Assembly (NCBI RefSeq): GCF_010894435.1
Contig: NZ_JAAIXZ010000017.1
Location: 1 to 64,000, forward strand
Direction: 5' to 3'
Source: Pyxidicoccus trucidator
GTDB lineage: Bacteria; Myxococcota; Myxococcia; Myxococcales; Myxococcaceae
Length of the DNA: 64,000 nt
Shown one piece after another: positions 10,801 to 18,800 of this stretch (position 1 is its first letter; every line of letters begins with the position of its first letter). The notes beneath the pieces were generated by a model. It saw only the letters and a list, made by a program, of their open reading frames with translations, had not been told where the DNA came from and ran no database searches. A program made the position numbers and the translations under genes.

Positions 10801-13800
10801 GCTGCCCCGGCCGCTGATCTCCTCCCTCGAGTCGCTCTGCCGCCGCGAGGGGGCCACGCCGTTCATGGCCCTGCTCGCCACGTTCCAGGCGCTGCTGCAC
10901 CGCTACACCGGAGAGCGGGACCTCGTCGTGGGCACGCCCGTGGCCCACCGGACGCACGCCGCGCTCGAGCCGCTGGTGGGATTCTTCGTCAACACGCTGG
11001 TGCTGCGGACACGGGGGGCCGAGGGAAGCTCGTTCCGGCAGTGGCTCGCGAGCGTCCGCGAGGGAGCCCTCGGCGCCTTCTCACATCAGGACCTGCCCTT
11101 CGAGAAGCTGGTGGAGGCCCTGAGGTTGGCGCGTGCCTCCAGCCGTCCCCCCTTCCTGCAGTTCATGTTCGCGCTCCAGAACGCGCCCGAGGCCCACGTC
11201 GCGCTCGCGGGGGTGCACGCCACCCTGGACGAGCCGCTCCCCGCGCACGCGAAGTTCGACGTGCTCCTGGAAGTCTTCCAGCGGGGCGACGCGTGGATTG
11301 CCAGCTGGCAGTTCGACACCGCGCTGCTCGACGACAAGGCGGTCGGCCGCATGGCCGAGCACTTCGAACGGCTGCTCGCGGGCGCGCTGGCCCGGCCTGA
11401 CGCGCCCCTGGCCCGCCTCCCCCTGCTCACCGAGGCGGAGCAGGCCCTCATCTCCGCGGCGAACAGCACGGGCCAGGGCGTCCCGCGTGACGCGTCGCTC
11501 TCCGGGGCCTTCGAGGCCCAGGCCGACCGGACCCCCGACGCCACCGCGGTCGAGCTCGAAGGGCAGGCCCTGACGTACCGGGAGCTGGACCGACGCGCCA
11601 ACCAGCTCGCGCGCTACCTGCGCGGTCTGGAGGTCGGGCCCGGGATGCCGCCAGTGGGGCTCTGCCTCCACCGCTCCTTCGAGCTGATCATCGGGATGCT
11701 CGGCATCCTGAAGGCGGGCGGCGCGTACCTTCCGCTCGAGCCCAGCCATCCGCCGGAGCGCCTGGCGCGGGTGCTCGCGGACGCGGGCGCGCGGTGGGTG
11801 CTCACCGAGACGTCCCTGCTGCCAGCCCTGGAAGGCGCCGAGGCAGGACCGCTGCCGCTCGACACCCTCGGGCCGTCCCTCGCCGTGCGCCCGGGTGAGC
11901 GGTTCCCGAGCGGCGTCATGGCGGAGGACCTCGCCTACGTCATGTACACGTCCGGCTCCACGGGCCGGCCCAAGGGCGTCTGCGTCCCCCACCGGGCGGT
12001 CATCCGCCTCGTGAGCCGGCCCAACTACCTCACCCTGACGGCGGACGACGCCTTCCTCCAGCTCGCGCCGACAGCCTTCGATGCCGCGACCCTGGAGATC
12101 TGGGGGCCGCTGCTCAATGGCGGCCGCCTGGTGCTCTTCCCCGAGCAGGGCGCGGCGGCGCTCGAGGCGCTGGGGCCGGTGCTGGCAAGGCACCGGGTTA
12201 CCAGCCTGTGGCTGACCGCCGGTCTCTTCCACAGCGTCGTGGAGCGGGAGCTCGAGGCGCTCGGGACGGTGCGGCAGTTGCTCGCCGGCGGTGACGTGTT
12301 GTCGCCTGAGCACGTGCGCCGGGTGCTCGAACGGCACCCGCGGCTGCGGCTCATCAACGGGTACGGGCCGACCGAGAACACCACGTTCACCTGCTGCCAC
12401 CCGATGGCGTCTCCCGCCGAGGTGGAGGCGCCGGTTCCCATTGGCGCGCCGATTACGGGCACCCAGGTCTACGTGCTGGATGCCGCGCTCGAGCCCGTGC
12501 CAGTGGGCGTGCCCGGAGAGCTGTACTGCGCGGGGGATGGCCTGGCCCATGGCTATCTCGGCCGGCCGGAGCTGACCGCCGAGCGGTTCCTGTCAGATCC
12601 CTTCAGCCGCGAGCCCGGCGCCCGCATGTACCGCACGGGAGACAGGGCCCGCTGGCGCGCCGACGGACGCCTCGACTTTCTCGGGCGCGTCGACCAGCAG
12701 GTGAAGATTCGCGGGTTCCGCGTCGAGCCGGGGGAGATAGAGACCGCCCTGCTGGGACACCCGGCGGTGCGCGACGCCTCGGTCGTCGCCGTGGGAGACC
12801 GCGCCGACACCCGGCGGCTGGTGGCGCACGTCGTCCTGCGAGACGCCTCCGCGGTCACCCCCGAGGCGCTGCGCGCCTTCCTCTCGGAGCGGCTGCCCGG
12901 GCACCTGGTTCCAGGCGCGGTGGCGCTCCACGCGGCGCTTCCCCTGACTCCGAATGGGAAGGTCGACCGGCGCGCGCTCGCCGCGGAGCCCCTCCCAGCG
13001 GGCACGAATGACCCCGCGGCGCTCGCGCCGCGCACCCGCACCGAGGCGACGCTCGCGGCAATCTGGTCCGAGCTGCTCGGAGTGGCCCGCATCGGGCTGC
13101 ACGAGAACTTCTTCGCGTTGGGCGGCCACTCGCTGATGGCCACGCGGCTCCTCTCCCGGGTGCGCGAGGCCACCGGGGTCGAGCTGCGGCTGAAGACCCT
13201 CTTCGAGGCGGGCAGCATCTCCGCGCTGGCGGAGCGGATCGATGCGGCGCGAGCGTCGGTGCCGGCCGCAACGCGTCCCCTCTCCCCGGTGCCCCGCGAG
13301 GGCGCGATGCCGCTGTCCTTCTCCCAGCAGCGGCTGTGGTTCATCGCACAGCTCGACCCGCACGGCGCGGCGTACCACGTCCCTGGAGCCCTGCGCCTGA
13401 CCGGCGAGCTGGACGTGCGGGTGCTCGAGCAGTGCTTCAACACGCTCCTCGAGCGTCACGAGGTGCTCCGCACCGCGTTCGTGTCGCGAGACGGAACCCC
13501 GGCCCAGCGAGTGGAGCCGCGGCTCACGCTCCGCATCCCCGTCGAGGACCTTCGTGCGCTGCCGCCCCCGGCGCGCCAGCCGCGAGCCCGCGAGCTGGAG
13601 CGTCAGGAGGCGGAGCAGCCGTTCGCGCTCGACGCGCCCCCGCTCCTGCGGGTCCGGCTGCTCCAGCTGGACGACCGGGAGCACCTGCTCCTGCTGACGC
13701 TGCACCACATCGTCTCGGACGGCTGGTCGCTGGGCGTCCTCTTCCGGGAGGTGACCGCCCTGTACGAGGCCTTCAGCACCGGCCGGGAGAGCCCCCTGCC

Positions 13801-14725
13801 ACCGCTGCCCATCCAGTACGCCGACTTTGCCTGGTGGCAGCGGGAGTGGCTCAAGGGCTCCATGCTCGAGTCCCAGCTCCAGTACTGGCGCCAGCACCTG
13901 GCGGGCGCGCCGCCACGGCTCTCGCTGCCATTCGATTTCCCGCCGCCCGAGCTGCCGAGCCACCACGGCAAGCTCGTGGTGGGCCGGATCGACGAGGGCC
14001 GGACCGCTGCCCTCGAGGCGCTCGGGAAGCGTTCGGGGGCCACCCTCTTCATGACCGCCCTGTGCGCGTTCTACGCGCTGCTGCACCGCCTCACCGGTGC
14101 GGAGGACCTCGTCGTCGGAACGCCGCTCGCCAACCGCACGCATCCCTTCACCGAGGACCTGGTCGGCTTCTTCGTGAACACGCTCGCGCTCAGGTGCCAG
14201 GTGCGCGGGGACATGGGCTTCGCGCAGCTGTTGGACCAGGTGCGCGCCATCACACTCGCGGCCCAGGACCACCAGGACGTCCCCTTCGACCGCGTGGTGA
14301 ACGAGCTCGGAATCGAACGGTCCTTGAGCCACAACCCGGTGTTCCAGGTGCTCTTCGTCCTCCAGAACGCGCCCCTGCCCGCGCTGCGGCTGAAGGACCT
14401 GACCTTGAGCGAGGTGGAGCCGAACTTCGATCGGGTGAAGTTCGACCTCGTGGTCATCCTGCAGGAGCACGGCGGCGGGCTGACCGTCACCTGGAGCTAC
14501 GCCGCCGAGCTCTTCGAGGAAGCCACCGTCACGCGGATGCACCAGCAGTACGAGGGCCTGCTGGGGGAGCTCGTCTCCGGCGCGGCGTCGCGCGTCGGCC
14601 CGCCGGTGCCCGCGCCCCAGCCTCAGCTCCAGCCCCAGACCGAGCGGAGGACCTCGGACTTCGAGAGGCTGCGCACCATCAAGCCCAGGCCGCTCAACGT
14701 GCCCCCGAAGGGGGAGGAGCGCTGA
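4844..14725 (+). CDS. NRPS1: FAAL-ACP-C-A-PCP-C-A-PCP-C
   Basis: A 3293-residue lipopeptide synthetase that starts the assembly line. Approximate domains: fatty acyl-AMP ligase 12-583 (YTSGSTSLPKGV, LPPYHDMGLIGGLLQPLYTG), ACP 600-673 (LDSLSSVEL), C1 689-1123 (HHLVADLW), A1 1160-1660, PCP1 1670-1740 (LGGHSL), C2 1760-2186 (HHIVCDAW), A2 2220-2720, PCP2 2733-2803 (LGGHSL), C3 2820-3246 (HHIVSDGW). FAAL-ACP units load a free fatty acid. My alignment to the PheA pocket gives DSEDIAVVSK for A1; the acidic 239 and 278 positions hint at a basic amino acid. A2 gives DALWLGGTFK, close to valine codes. The protein ends in a condensation domain plus a basic tail (LRTIKPRPLN), so the acceptor carrier must be on another protein. 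ATG 4853 is an alternative start with a nearer GGAA. No thioesterase. Confidence 0.95.
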   Translation: MEAMSDGNDPARASATLVDLLRERARLEPDFTLYTFLVDGEEQEERLTCAELDRRARMIAAGLSQLAPGERVLLLYPPGLDYIAAFFGCLYAGVVAVPVYPPRHDRSLARLQAITLDAQATAGLIRTEHLELLRQFFPLAPELERLAWIATDTLDDRAAETWAPPALTGAARAFFQYTSGSTSLPKGVMLTHRNLLRNLEAIRIRFQQTRDSRVVTWLPPYHDMGLIGGLLQPLYTGYPAVLMSPADFLQQPLRWLRAISRYRATTSGGPDFAYALCVRKVSPEQCAELDLRSWRVAFNGAEPIRQETLENFARTFGPSGFRRETFLPCYGLAEATLLVAGGEVGRPPRVELFEGASLQRGQAVPAAPGLADAQALVSSGRNALDGQLLIVEPELRAPVPDGTVGEVWVSGSSVAEGYWSQPEASARTFHATLRGSGGGPFLRTGDLGFVRDGELFVTGRAKDLLIIRGLNHYPQDIERTVERSHPALRPGSGAAFSVEAGGEERLVIVYEVSAKLAGNGLDEVLEAIRRAVSLQHELAVHAVELLEPGTVPKTSSGKIQRHACRAGFVAGELQPLARFTQSGAAGNGSAAPGLEAARAPLSPLGQAVAEEVSRVLGHPAPEASEPLLLDSLSSVELQHRLQARLKATVPLTRLLRGASLEELVTEVETALAASGDLETTPGAAAPATGDFPLSHGQRALWFLQQLAPDSAAYHIAAALRVLEPLDPDAFRRAVLQLIERHPALRTTFHAAGGEPFQRLHASGALDLEPRAAPPGGDEALRQALREEASRPFDLERGPLLRVRLYPREGGEHALLVVVHHLVADLWSLGQLAGELSVAYPAALRGARGELAEAGASYVDFVHRQRGELEGERGARLWDYWRKRLTGPAPVLEHLADHRRPPVQTYRGGRRERLLAPELTARLKRLAGDEGTTVFAALLAGYASLLHRHNGQRELWVGTPTAGRDRVEQAQTVGYFVNPVVLRVELSPDLPFRALVAEVGRTVREALEHAALPLSVLVERLAPARDASRSPLFQTMFALQQLPLRSQEGLAPLALGVGGARLALGGLAMESIELDAGTAQFDLSLAVAEVEGRLHVTLEYNADLFEPGTAERLLQRYERLLAGAVIRPEAMLAALPIDSAADRARLLEWGRPAEAPAPACVQAWIETQAQRAPGAFAVLSDAGALTYAELDARANALAWRLRALGVGPEVPVAIYLERSLEQIIAVLGVLKAGGAYVPLDPEFSAARLGDVLTDAGIRTAIIGASHAPLFSGHDVAVVNVGGAEEVRREPPPSTLTPENLAYVIYTSGSTGRPKGVMISHRALASLVHAERALFEISAADRILQFNSLSFDSSVEEIFLALATGATLVLRDAAMLATAEAFLEGCRRWDATVLDLPTAFWHTLTAALEEQGLALPPSLRLLIVAGERVHAERVSQWHRRAPASIRLIDVYGPTEGTVSATSFDLPAELAEDLEEVPIGRPLRTMGAYVLDGRLEPVPTGGVGELWLAGEGLARGYFGDPALTAERFVPDPHATTPGARLYRTGDLARVRADGVLEFLGRADAQVKVRGFRVELGELEAALRTCEGVRDALVLLRTEAPGRPGGLVAYAVAPPQLTPSGMRAHLAARLPPYMVPAHFVRLEAFPYNSSGKVDRRALPEPDAPDAGLAPRTAAEEVLAGIWADVLRLERVGVDQGFFELGGHSLLAMQVISRIRDAFGVELPVRALFEEGTVAALAARLEQARAGARPAVAPPLVPVPRDVPLPLSFAQQRLWLLARLEPDSAAYNEPGVLRLSGPLEPTALEGALAELLRRHELLRTRFVERDGEPLQLIEPAATVPLPLDDLRSLPPAAREARAEELTLAEVARPFALERAPLLRARLLRLADEEHRLVVVLHHIVCDAWSLGILFRDLAALYEARKDGRAASLPALGAQYADFAVWQRRWLQGAVLERQLTYWRRTLEGAPTELEFPLARGPRTAAPGPCGAVRRALPRPLISSLESLCRREGATPFMALLATFQALLHRYTGERDLVVGTPVAHRTHAALEPLVGFFVNTLVLRTRGAEGSSFRQWLASVREGALGAFSHQDLPFEKLVEALRLARASSRPPFLQFMFALQNAPEAHVALAGVHATLDEPLPAHAKFDVLLEVFQRGDAWIASWQFDTALLDDKAVGRMAEHFERLLAGALARPDAPLARLPLLTEAEQALISAANSTGQGVPRDASLSGAFEAQADRTPDATAVELEGQALTYRELDRRANQLARYLRGLEVGPGMPPVGLCLHRSFELIIGMLGILKAGGAYLPLEPSHPPERLARVLADAGARWVLTETSLLPALEGAEAGPLPLDTLGPSLAVRPGERFPSGVMAEDLAYVMYTSGSTGRPKGVCVPHRAVIRLVSRPNYLTLTADDAFLQLAPTAFDAATLEIWGPLLNGGRLVLFPEQGAAALEALGPVLARHRVTSLWLTAGLFHSVVERELEALGTVRQLLAGGDVLSPEHVRRVLERHPRLRLINGYGPTENTTFTCCHPMASPAEVEAPVPIGAPITGTQVYVLDAALEPVPVGVPGELYCAGDGLAHGYLGRPELTAERFLSDPFSREPGARMYRTGDRARWRADGRLDFLGRVDQQVKIRGFRVEPGEIETALLGHPAVRDASVVAVGDRADTRRLVAHVVLRDASAVTPEALRAFLSERLPGHLVPGAVALHAALPLTPNGKVDRRALAAEPLPAGTNDPAALAPRTRTEATLAAIWSELLGVARIGLHENFFALGGHSLMATRLLSRVREATGVELRLKTLFEAGSISALAERIDAARASVPAATRPLSPVPREGAMPLSFSQQRLWFIAQLDPHGAAYHVPGALRLTGELDVRVLEQCFNTLLERHEVLRTAFVSRDGTPAQRVEPRLTLRIPVEDLRALPPPARQPRARELERQEAEQPFALDAPPLLRVRLLQLDDREHLLLLTLHHIVSDGWSLGVLFREVTALYEAFSTGRESPLPPLPIQYADFAWWQREWLKGSMLESQLQYWRQHLAGAPPRLSLPFDFPPPELPSHHGKLVVGRIDEGRTAALEALGKRSGATLFMTALCAFYALLHRLTGAEDLVVGTPLANRTHPFTEDLVGFFVNTLALRCQVRGDMGFAQLLDQVRAITLAAQDHQDVPFDRVVNELGIERSLSHNPVFQVLFVLQNAPLPALRLKDLTLSEVEPNFDRVKFDLVVILQEHGGGLTVTWSYAAELFEEATVTRMHQQYEGLLGELVSGAASRVGPPVPAPQPQLQPQTERRTSDFERLRTIKPRPLNVPPKGEER

Positions 14726-14748
14726 ATGAGCCCGGACGGAGGCCGCTG

Positions 14749-15786
14749 ATGACCGTGACCTATGACCCCGGGGTGCACCTCGAGGGGGACGGCTGGCTCG
14801 CCCTGCACCGCAACGAGAACCTGTTCGCCGAGCCGGCGATGCTCGACGAACTGGCGCGGCGAGCGCTCGCGAAGGTGACGCTCTCGGCGTACCCCCACCC
14901 GACGTCGCTCCTGTTGCGCGAGCAGCTCGCCGAGCTGTATGGCGTCGCCGCGGAGAACATCTTCGTGGGGAATGGCTCGGACGAGGTCCTCTCCGAGCTG
15001 CTGCGCTACCTGCGGCCGTCCCATGAGGCCATGTGGCTCCAGGATGTCGGCTACGCCATCCACGGCCTGCTGGCGGCCCGCCTGGGCTACCGGCTCGAGA
15101 CACTGCCTGGAAGCACCTTCTCCACCGGCCGGGTGGAGCCTCCCCCGGGGCCGTGCCTGTCCGTGGTGGACTCGCCCAACGCCGTCACCGGCCACGCCGT
15201 CCGCGCCGAGGAGGTGTTCGCCCTCGGCCACGCCCCCGGCTCGTTCCTCGTCTGGGACAACGCCTACGGAGAGATCGCGGGCAATGCGCTGCCGCGCGAG
15301 GTGCGCGCCAACGTCGTCACCGTCCGCAGCTTCTCCAAGTTCTATGGGCTGGCGGGAGCGCGCGTCGGCTACTGCATCGGCGACCGCGCGCTCGTCGCCG
15401 AGCTGCTCCAGCGCAAGGACGCCTTCAATGTCGGCGCCTTCCCGCAGGCGGTCGCGCTCGAGGCGCTCGCGCGGCGCGAGCACTTCGTTCAGCTCGCCCG
15501 GCAGCTGCACGACTCCCGCGAGCGGATGGTCACCGCGCTGCGCGCGCTCGGTTTCGAGGTGCGGCCTTCCCACGGCAACTTCGTCCTGGCGCGGCATCCC
15601 GCGCGCGAGGCCGCCGCGCTGCAGCAGGGCCTGGCGGGCCGGAGGATTGCGGTGCGCCGCTTCCCGAAGGACGCAGTGCGCAACCACCTCCGCATCACCG
15701 TGCCGCCCGCCCCAGGCGTCGACCGCCTGCTCGAAGCCTTGCAGGCACTGCTGGGAAGCGACGGCCGACCGCCCGTAGCGGGTTGA
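14749..15786 (+). CDS. HisC-like PLP-dependent aminotransferase
   Basis: A 345-residue fold-type I aminotransferase resembling histidinol-phosphate aminotransferase. The motif RSFSKFYGLAGARVGY contains the PLP lysine at residue 197, and NPxAxTG-type residues are replaced by SPNAVTG. Starting 23 bases after NRPS1 on the same strand, it is very likely co-transcribed and cluster-specific rather than the cell's histidine enzyme, since no his genes are near. It may make or remove an amino group on a precursor amino acid or on the finished peptide. The ATG at 14749 overlaps the stop of a tiny upstream frame. HisC relatives accept varied substrates, so I assign no substrate. Confidence 0.85.
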   Translation: MTVTYDPGVHLEGDGWLALHRNENLFAEPAMLDELARRALAKVTLSAYPHPTSLLLREQLAELYGVAAENIFVGNGSDEVLSELLRYLRPSHEAMWLQDVGYAIHGLLAARLGYRLETLPGSTFSTGRVEPPPGPCLSVVDSPNAVTGHAVRAEEVFALGHAPGSFLVWDNAYGEIAGNALPREVRANVVTVRSFSKFYGLAGARVGYCIGDRALVAELLQRKDAFNVGAFPQAVALEALARREHFVQLARQLHDSRERMVTALRALGFEVRPSHGNFVLARHPAREAAALQQGLAGRRIAVRRFPKDAVRNHLRITVPPAPGVDRLLEALQALLGSDGRPPVAG

Positions 15787-15905
15787 TTCCCTACATCGCC
15801 GTAAGTGAAGCTTGGCTTATTGGATTTCGTGGAATTCATGTAAGCGGGTAGAGGTTGGCCTGCGCAATCGGCTATTTTTGCCCCTGGGAACCGCACAGAG
15901 GTCAG

Positions 15906-16883
15906 ATGCTGCGTAAGAGGATTGTCGAATTTGTCCTGCCAGCTTCGGATGGCGCGAGCCTGGCGGCGCAAGTCGAGCGGGAGCTCGACTGGTACAATGG
16001 CACGCGCTACGCGCACCTGACGGTCTACCTCTGCGTGGCGCAGGACGATGAGCGGACGCGGGGGGAAATCCAGTCCGTCATCACCGGGTTCCGGGAGCGC
16101 AAGAACTCCCAGAAGTCCGACCCGAACTTCAAGGTCCTGGCCTCGCAGCCGCTCAGCGACGACTTCGTCGCGTTCATCACCGGCCTGGACTGCCGCCTCC
16201 CCCGGCTCGCGCTGATGCCACACTTCAGCGATGCGAACGGGTTCGGTGGGCTGGTCGCCGCCATGCGCACCTCGGCGGCGACGCTGCGCAAGCACATCAT
16301 CGACTACCGCTTCAGCATCACCGCCGAGCGGCCCGTCGAGACCTTCCCGGAGCTCTCACAGGAGCTGCGGAAGCTGTCCACCGGAGAGCCCGCGGACAAG
16401 GCGCTGCTGGAGAAGTTCCCCGTCATTGAGATCCCCTTCATGACGGGGGGAGACGCGCCCACGCGGCTGGCGGACTGCGTTGCCCTGCTCTGGTCCCAGT
16501 GGCCGCAGCTGAACGACGCGGTCAACCTGAGCCGCGGCGGCTACATGAAGCACTTCTACGCGCTCAAGGAGCTCTGGCACCTGGGGAAGATCACGCGCCA
16601 GCCCTCCATCGACAAGGACCTGGCCGAGCTGCGCACCAGCTACGGCGCGGGAGAGGCCATCGAGGCCCGGGTCGCCACGTTCGACAGCGTGTTCCTGGAG
16701 CGGTACGCGTCCCTCCACCACTACAGCGAGTGGCGGCACCGCAGCGAGAACGTGGTGCTCGAGTTCGACCTGGACTCGATCGCGGATACCTACGAGTGCC
16801 AGTCTCCGGTGTTCGTCGACAACAAGTGGATCCTCGAGAGTCAGTCGCTGCGAGCCGAGAAGGACGAGCAGCGCAAGAACTGA
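15906..16883 (+). CDS. Unrecognised 325-residue protein in the NRPS locus
   Basis: I do not recognise the family. The ATG at 15906 has an AGAGG sequence about 8-10 bases upstream. The product has no signal peptide or membrane segment and is mixed alpha/beta in composition. Visible landmarks are GELDWYNG-like residues near the N-terminus (VERELDWYNGTRYAHL), LALMPHFSDANGFGG, NLSRGGYMKHFYALKELWHL and LHHYSEWRHRSENVVLEFDL. It lies between the aminotransferase and the first radical SAM gene, 19 bases before the latter, so it is probably in the same operon and may be a partner of that enzyme or a tailoring enzyme itself. The 119 bases before it hold no other gene. Confidence 0.75.
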   Translation: MLRKRIVEFVLPASDGASLAAQVERELDWYNGTRYAHLTVYLCVAQDDERTRGEIQSVITGFRERKNSQKSDPNFKVLASQPLSDDFVAFITGLDCRLPRLALMPHFSDANGFGGLVAAMRTSAATLRKHIIDYRFSITAERPVETFPELSQELRKLSTGEPADKALLEKFPVIEIPFMTGGDAPTRLADCVALLWSQWPQLNDAVNLSRGGYMKHFYALKELWHLGKITRQPSIDKDLAELRTSYGAGEAIEARVATFDSVFLERYASLHHYSEWRHRSENVVLEFDLDSIADTYECQSPVFVDNKWILESQSLRAEKDEQRKN

Positions 16884-16902
16884 GCAGCAGGAGAGGTGTG
16901 CG

Positions 16903-18687
16903 ATGTCTCACGAGACCGAAGCAGGCGAGGGCAGCGCCTCCACCGACGTATCGAGCGCCCAGCGTGCCCAGGGCGGTGCACGCGGCGTGGACGTGGTTCT
17001 GCTGAAGATGCCAAACCACAACATGGACTACCCGCACCTGGCGGTGCCCACGTTGACGGCGGCCCTGCGCCGCAACTTCCTGAAGGTGAAGCAGCAGGAC
17101 GTGAACGTGCTGCTCCGGGACTTCCTCCTCACCGAGGAGATGCTGAAGGACCTCGCCTACCGCTTCCTGCCAGGGCTCGCCAAGGCGCACATCGGGAGCC
17201 CGGCCGAGTTCGATCGCATCCGCAACGCGCTGGTGTACCTGCACTACCTCGACGAGCACATCGGCTTCGCGAGGGTCGAGCAGACGAAGAAGAAGCTGCA
17301 GGCCCGCGCGTACGAGCAGGTGTTCTGCAGCACGGAGGAGAGCGGCATCGCGACGCTCATCTTCGTCCTGACCGGCATGCTGCACATCGTCATCGACCTG
17401 GCGCTCACGTACGCGGAGGCCGGCGGCGAGCTCGACAACCCGGTGACGAACTTCCTGCACCGCAAGGTCCTGGAGGTGGCGGAGCTGAAGCCGCGCGTGG
17501 TGGGCTTCTCCGTCATCCAGATCCAGCGCAAGGCCACGCTCTGGTTCGCGCGGAACCTGAAGCCGCTGCTCGGCGACGGGAAGATAGTGATTGGCGGGCC
17601 GGACGCCTCCACCTTCAAGGAGGAATACCTCGAGGGGCACGACTACATCGACTTCGCCTTCCTCAAGGAGGCGGAGACGACCTTCCTGGAGTTCCTGCGA
17701 GGCAAGCCGCTGGAGCAGATTGACGGCCTCGTGTACCGGGACGCCCAGGGGAACATCCAGGTCAACGAGCCGAAGTACGACATCCGCCTGTCGACGTTCC
17801 GCCCGGACTTCGACGACTACGACCTGGACAAGTTCCTCCTGCCCACCCTGCCCTTGTCCACGTCGCGCGGCTGCGCCTTCGCCAAGTGCACCTTCTGCAA
17901 CCACTACAAGACGTACTCCGGCTACTACAGCAACGACGCCGTCAAGACGGTGGACAACATCGAGTTCCTGGTGAAGCGCTACAACACGCGCTTCTTCCAC
18001 TTCGTGGATGACATGCTGGAGGTCCAGGAGGGGACGGCGATCGCCGAGGAGCTCATCAAGCGCAACCTCGACGTGAACATCCTGACCTACGCCCGGTTCG
18101 AGCCCCAGTTCACCGAGGAGCGGATTTTGGAGCTCTGGCACAAGGCGGGCATCCGGGTCGTCGAGTGGGGACTGGAGTCGGCGTCACAGGAGGTCCTCAA
18201 GAAGATGATCAAGGGGGTCTCCATCCGGAAGGTGCAGGAGATCCTCGACCTCAGCACGAAGAAGGGGATCGTGAACAAGCTGATGCTGTTCCACAACTAC
18301 CCCGGCGAGACGGTGGAGCAGCTCAAGATGACCGTCGACTTCCTGCGCAAGAACGTGCTGGAGAAGAAGGTCCGGCCCTTCTTCACGGTGCGCGGGAAGC
18401 TGGAGCTGCGGCTGTTCACTCCGCTCGAGATGACCTCGCGGGACTACTCGAAGTCCCCCTTCCGCAAGCGCTACGAGCGCTCCAGCTCGTTCGACTCGCT
18501 CCTCGGCTACGCGGACGAGGACGACTACCCGAAGAAGGTGGAGTACATCGCCGAGTTCATCAACGAGATGGCCGGCTACCTCCAGAAGAACAACATCTTC
18601 TCGACGAACGACGAGAACATGTCGCTCGATCTGCTGATCCTCGACCTGAAGAACCGCGGCTTCCAGACCGCGGTCAACGTGCAGTAG
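16903..18687 (+). CDS. B12-binding-type radical SAM protein with CX4CX2C cluster motif
   Basis: A 594-residue radical SAM enzyme. An N-terminal Rossmann-like region (about residues 28-290; VVGFSVIQIQ, GKIVIGGPDAS) resembles the cobalamin-binding domain of class B enzymes, though no canonical DXHXXG motif is evident. The iron-sulfur motif is SRGCAFAKCTFCNHY with Cys324, Cys329 and Cys332, which is CX4CX2C, one residue longer than the classic CX3CX2C. Core motifs FHFVDDMLE and GIRVVEWGLESASQEVLKKM follow. Such enzymes commonly methylate unactivated carbons or rearrange peptides. AGGAGAGG precedes the ATG. It is expected to modify a precursor or the NRPS product; substrate unknown. Confidence 0.88.
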   Translation: MSHETEAGEGSASTDVSSAQRAQGGARGVDVVLLKMPNHNMDYPHLAVPTLTAALRRNFLKVKQQDVNVLLRDFLLTEEMLKDLAYRFLPGLAKAHIGSPAEFDRIRNALVYLHYLDEHIGFARVEQTKKKLQARAYEQVFCSTEESGIATLIFVLTGMLHIVIDLALTYAEAGGELDNPVTNFLHRKVLEVAELKPRVVGFSVIQIQRKATLWFARNLKPLLGDGKIVIGGPDASTFKEEYLEGHDYIDFAFLKEAETTFLEFLRGKPLEQIDGLVYRDAQGNIQVNEPKYDIRLSTFRPDFDDYDLDKFLLPTLPLSTSRGCAFAKCTFCNHYKTYSGYYSNDAVKTVDNIEFLVKRYNTRFFHFVDDMLEVQEGTAIAEELIKRNLDVNILTYARFEPQFTEERILELWHKAGIRVVEWGLESASQEVLKKMIKGVSIRKVQEILDLSTKKGIVNKLMLFHNYPGETVEQLKMTVDFLRKNVLEKKVRPFFTVRGKLELRLFTPLEMTSRDYSKSPFRKRYERSSSFDSLLGYADEDDYPKKVEYIAEFINEMAGYLQKNNIFSTNDENMSLDLLILDLKNRGFQTAVNVQ

Positions 18688-18710
18688 CGGCTCACCGCTC
18701 GCGCTCCAGA

Positions 18711-18746
18711 GGGGGCCGCCTCCGCTCGCCCGGAGCGTGGGCCCCC
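18711..18746. terminator. Hairpin between convergent genes
   Basis: GGGGGCC at 18711-18717 pairs with GGCCCCC at 18740-18746, and inner CTCCG pairs with CGGAG. The strong stem lies between the ends of the radical SAM gene and the convergent MFS gene and could stop transcription from both sides. The downstream tract is C/T mixed rather than a clean T run. Confidence 0.55.
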
Positions 18747-18800
18747 GCTTCCCTCCCCCTCCCACCGAACGGGTGGAGGCGGGCCAGGGAGCTCAGGGGC

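Noticed and set aside
7409..10957. 1182-codon minus-strand open frame
   Set aside because: Antisense to the C and A domains of NRPS1, low complexity, no motif.
6910..14580. Apparent long repeats within the synthetases
   Set aside because: These are the repeated C, A and PCP domain cores, not mobile or regulatory repeats.
14749..15786. HisC-like gene as part of histidine biosynthesis
   Set aside because: No other his genes are nearby, and it lies within the NRPS transcription unit.
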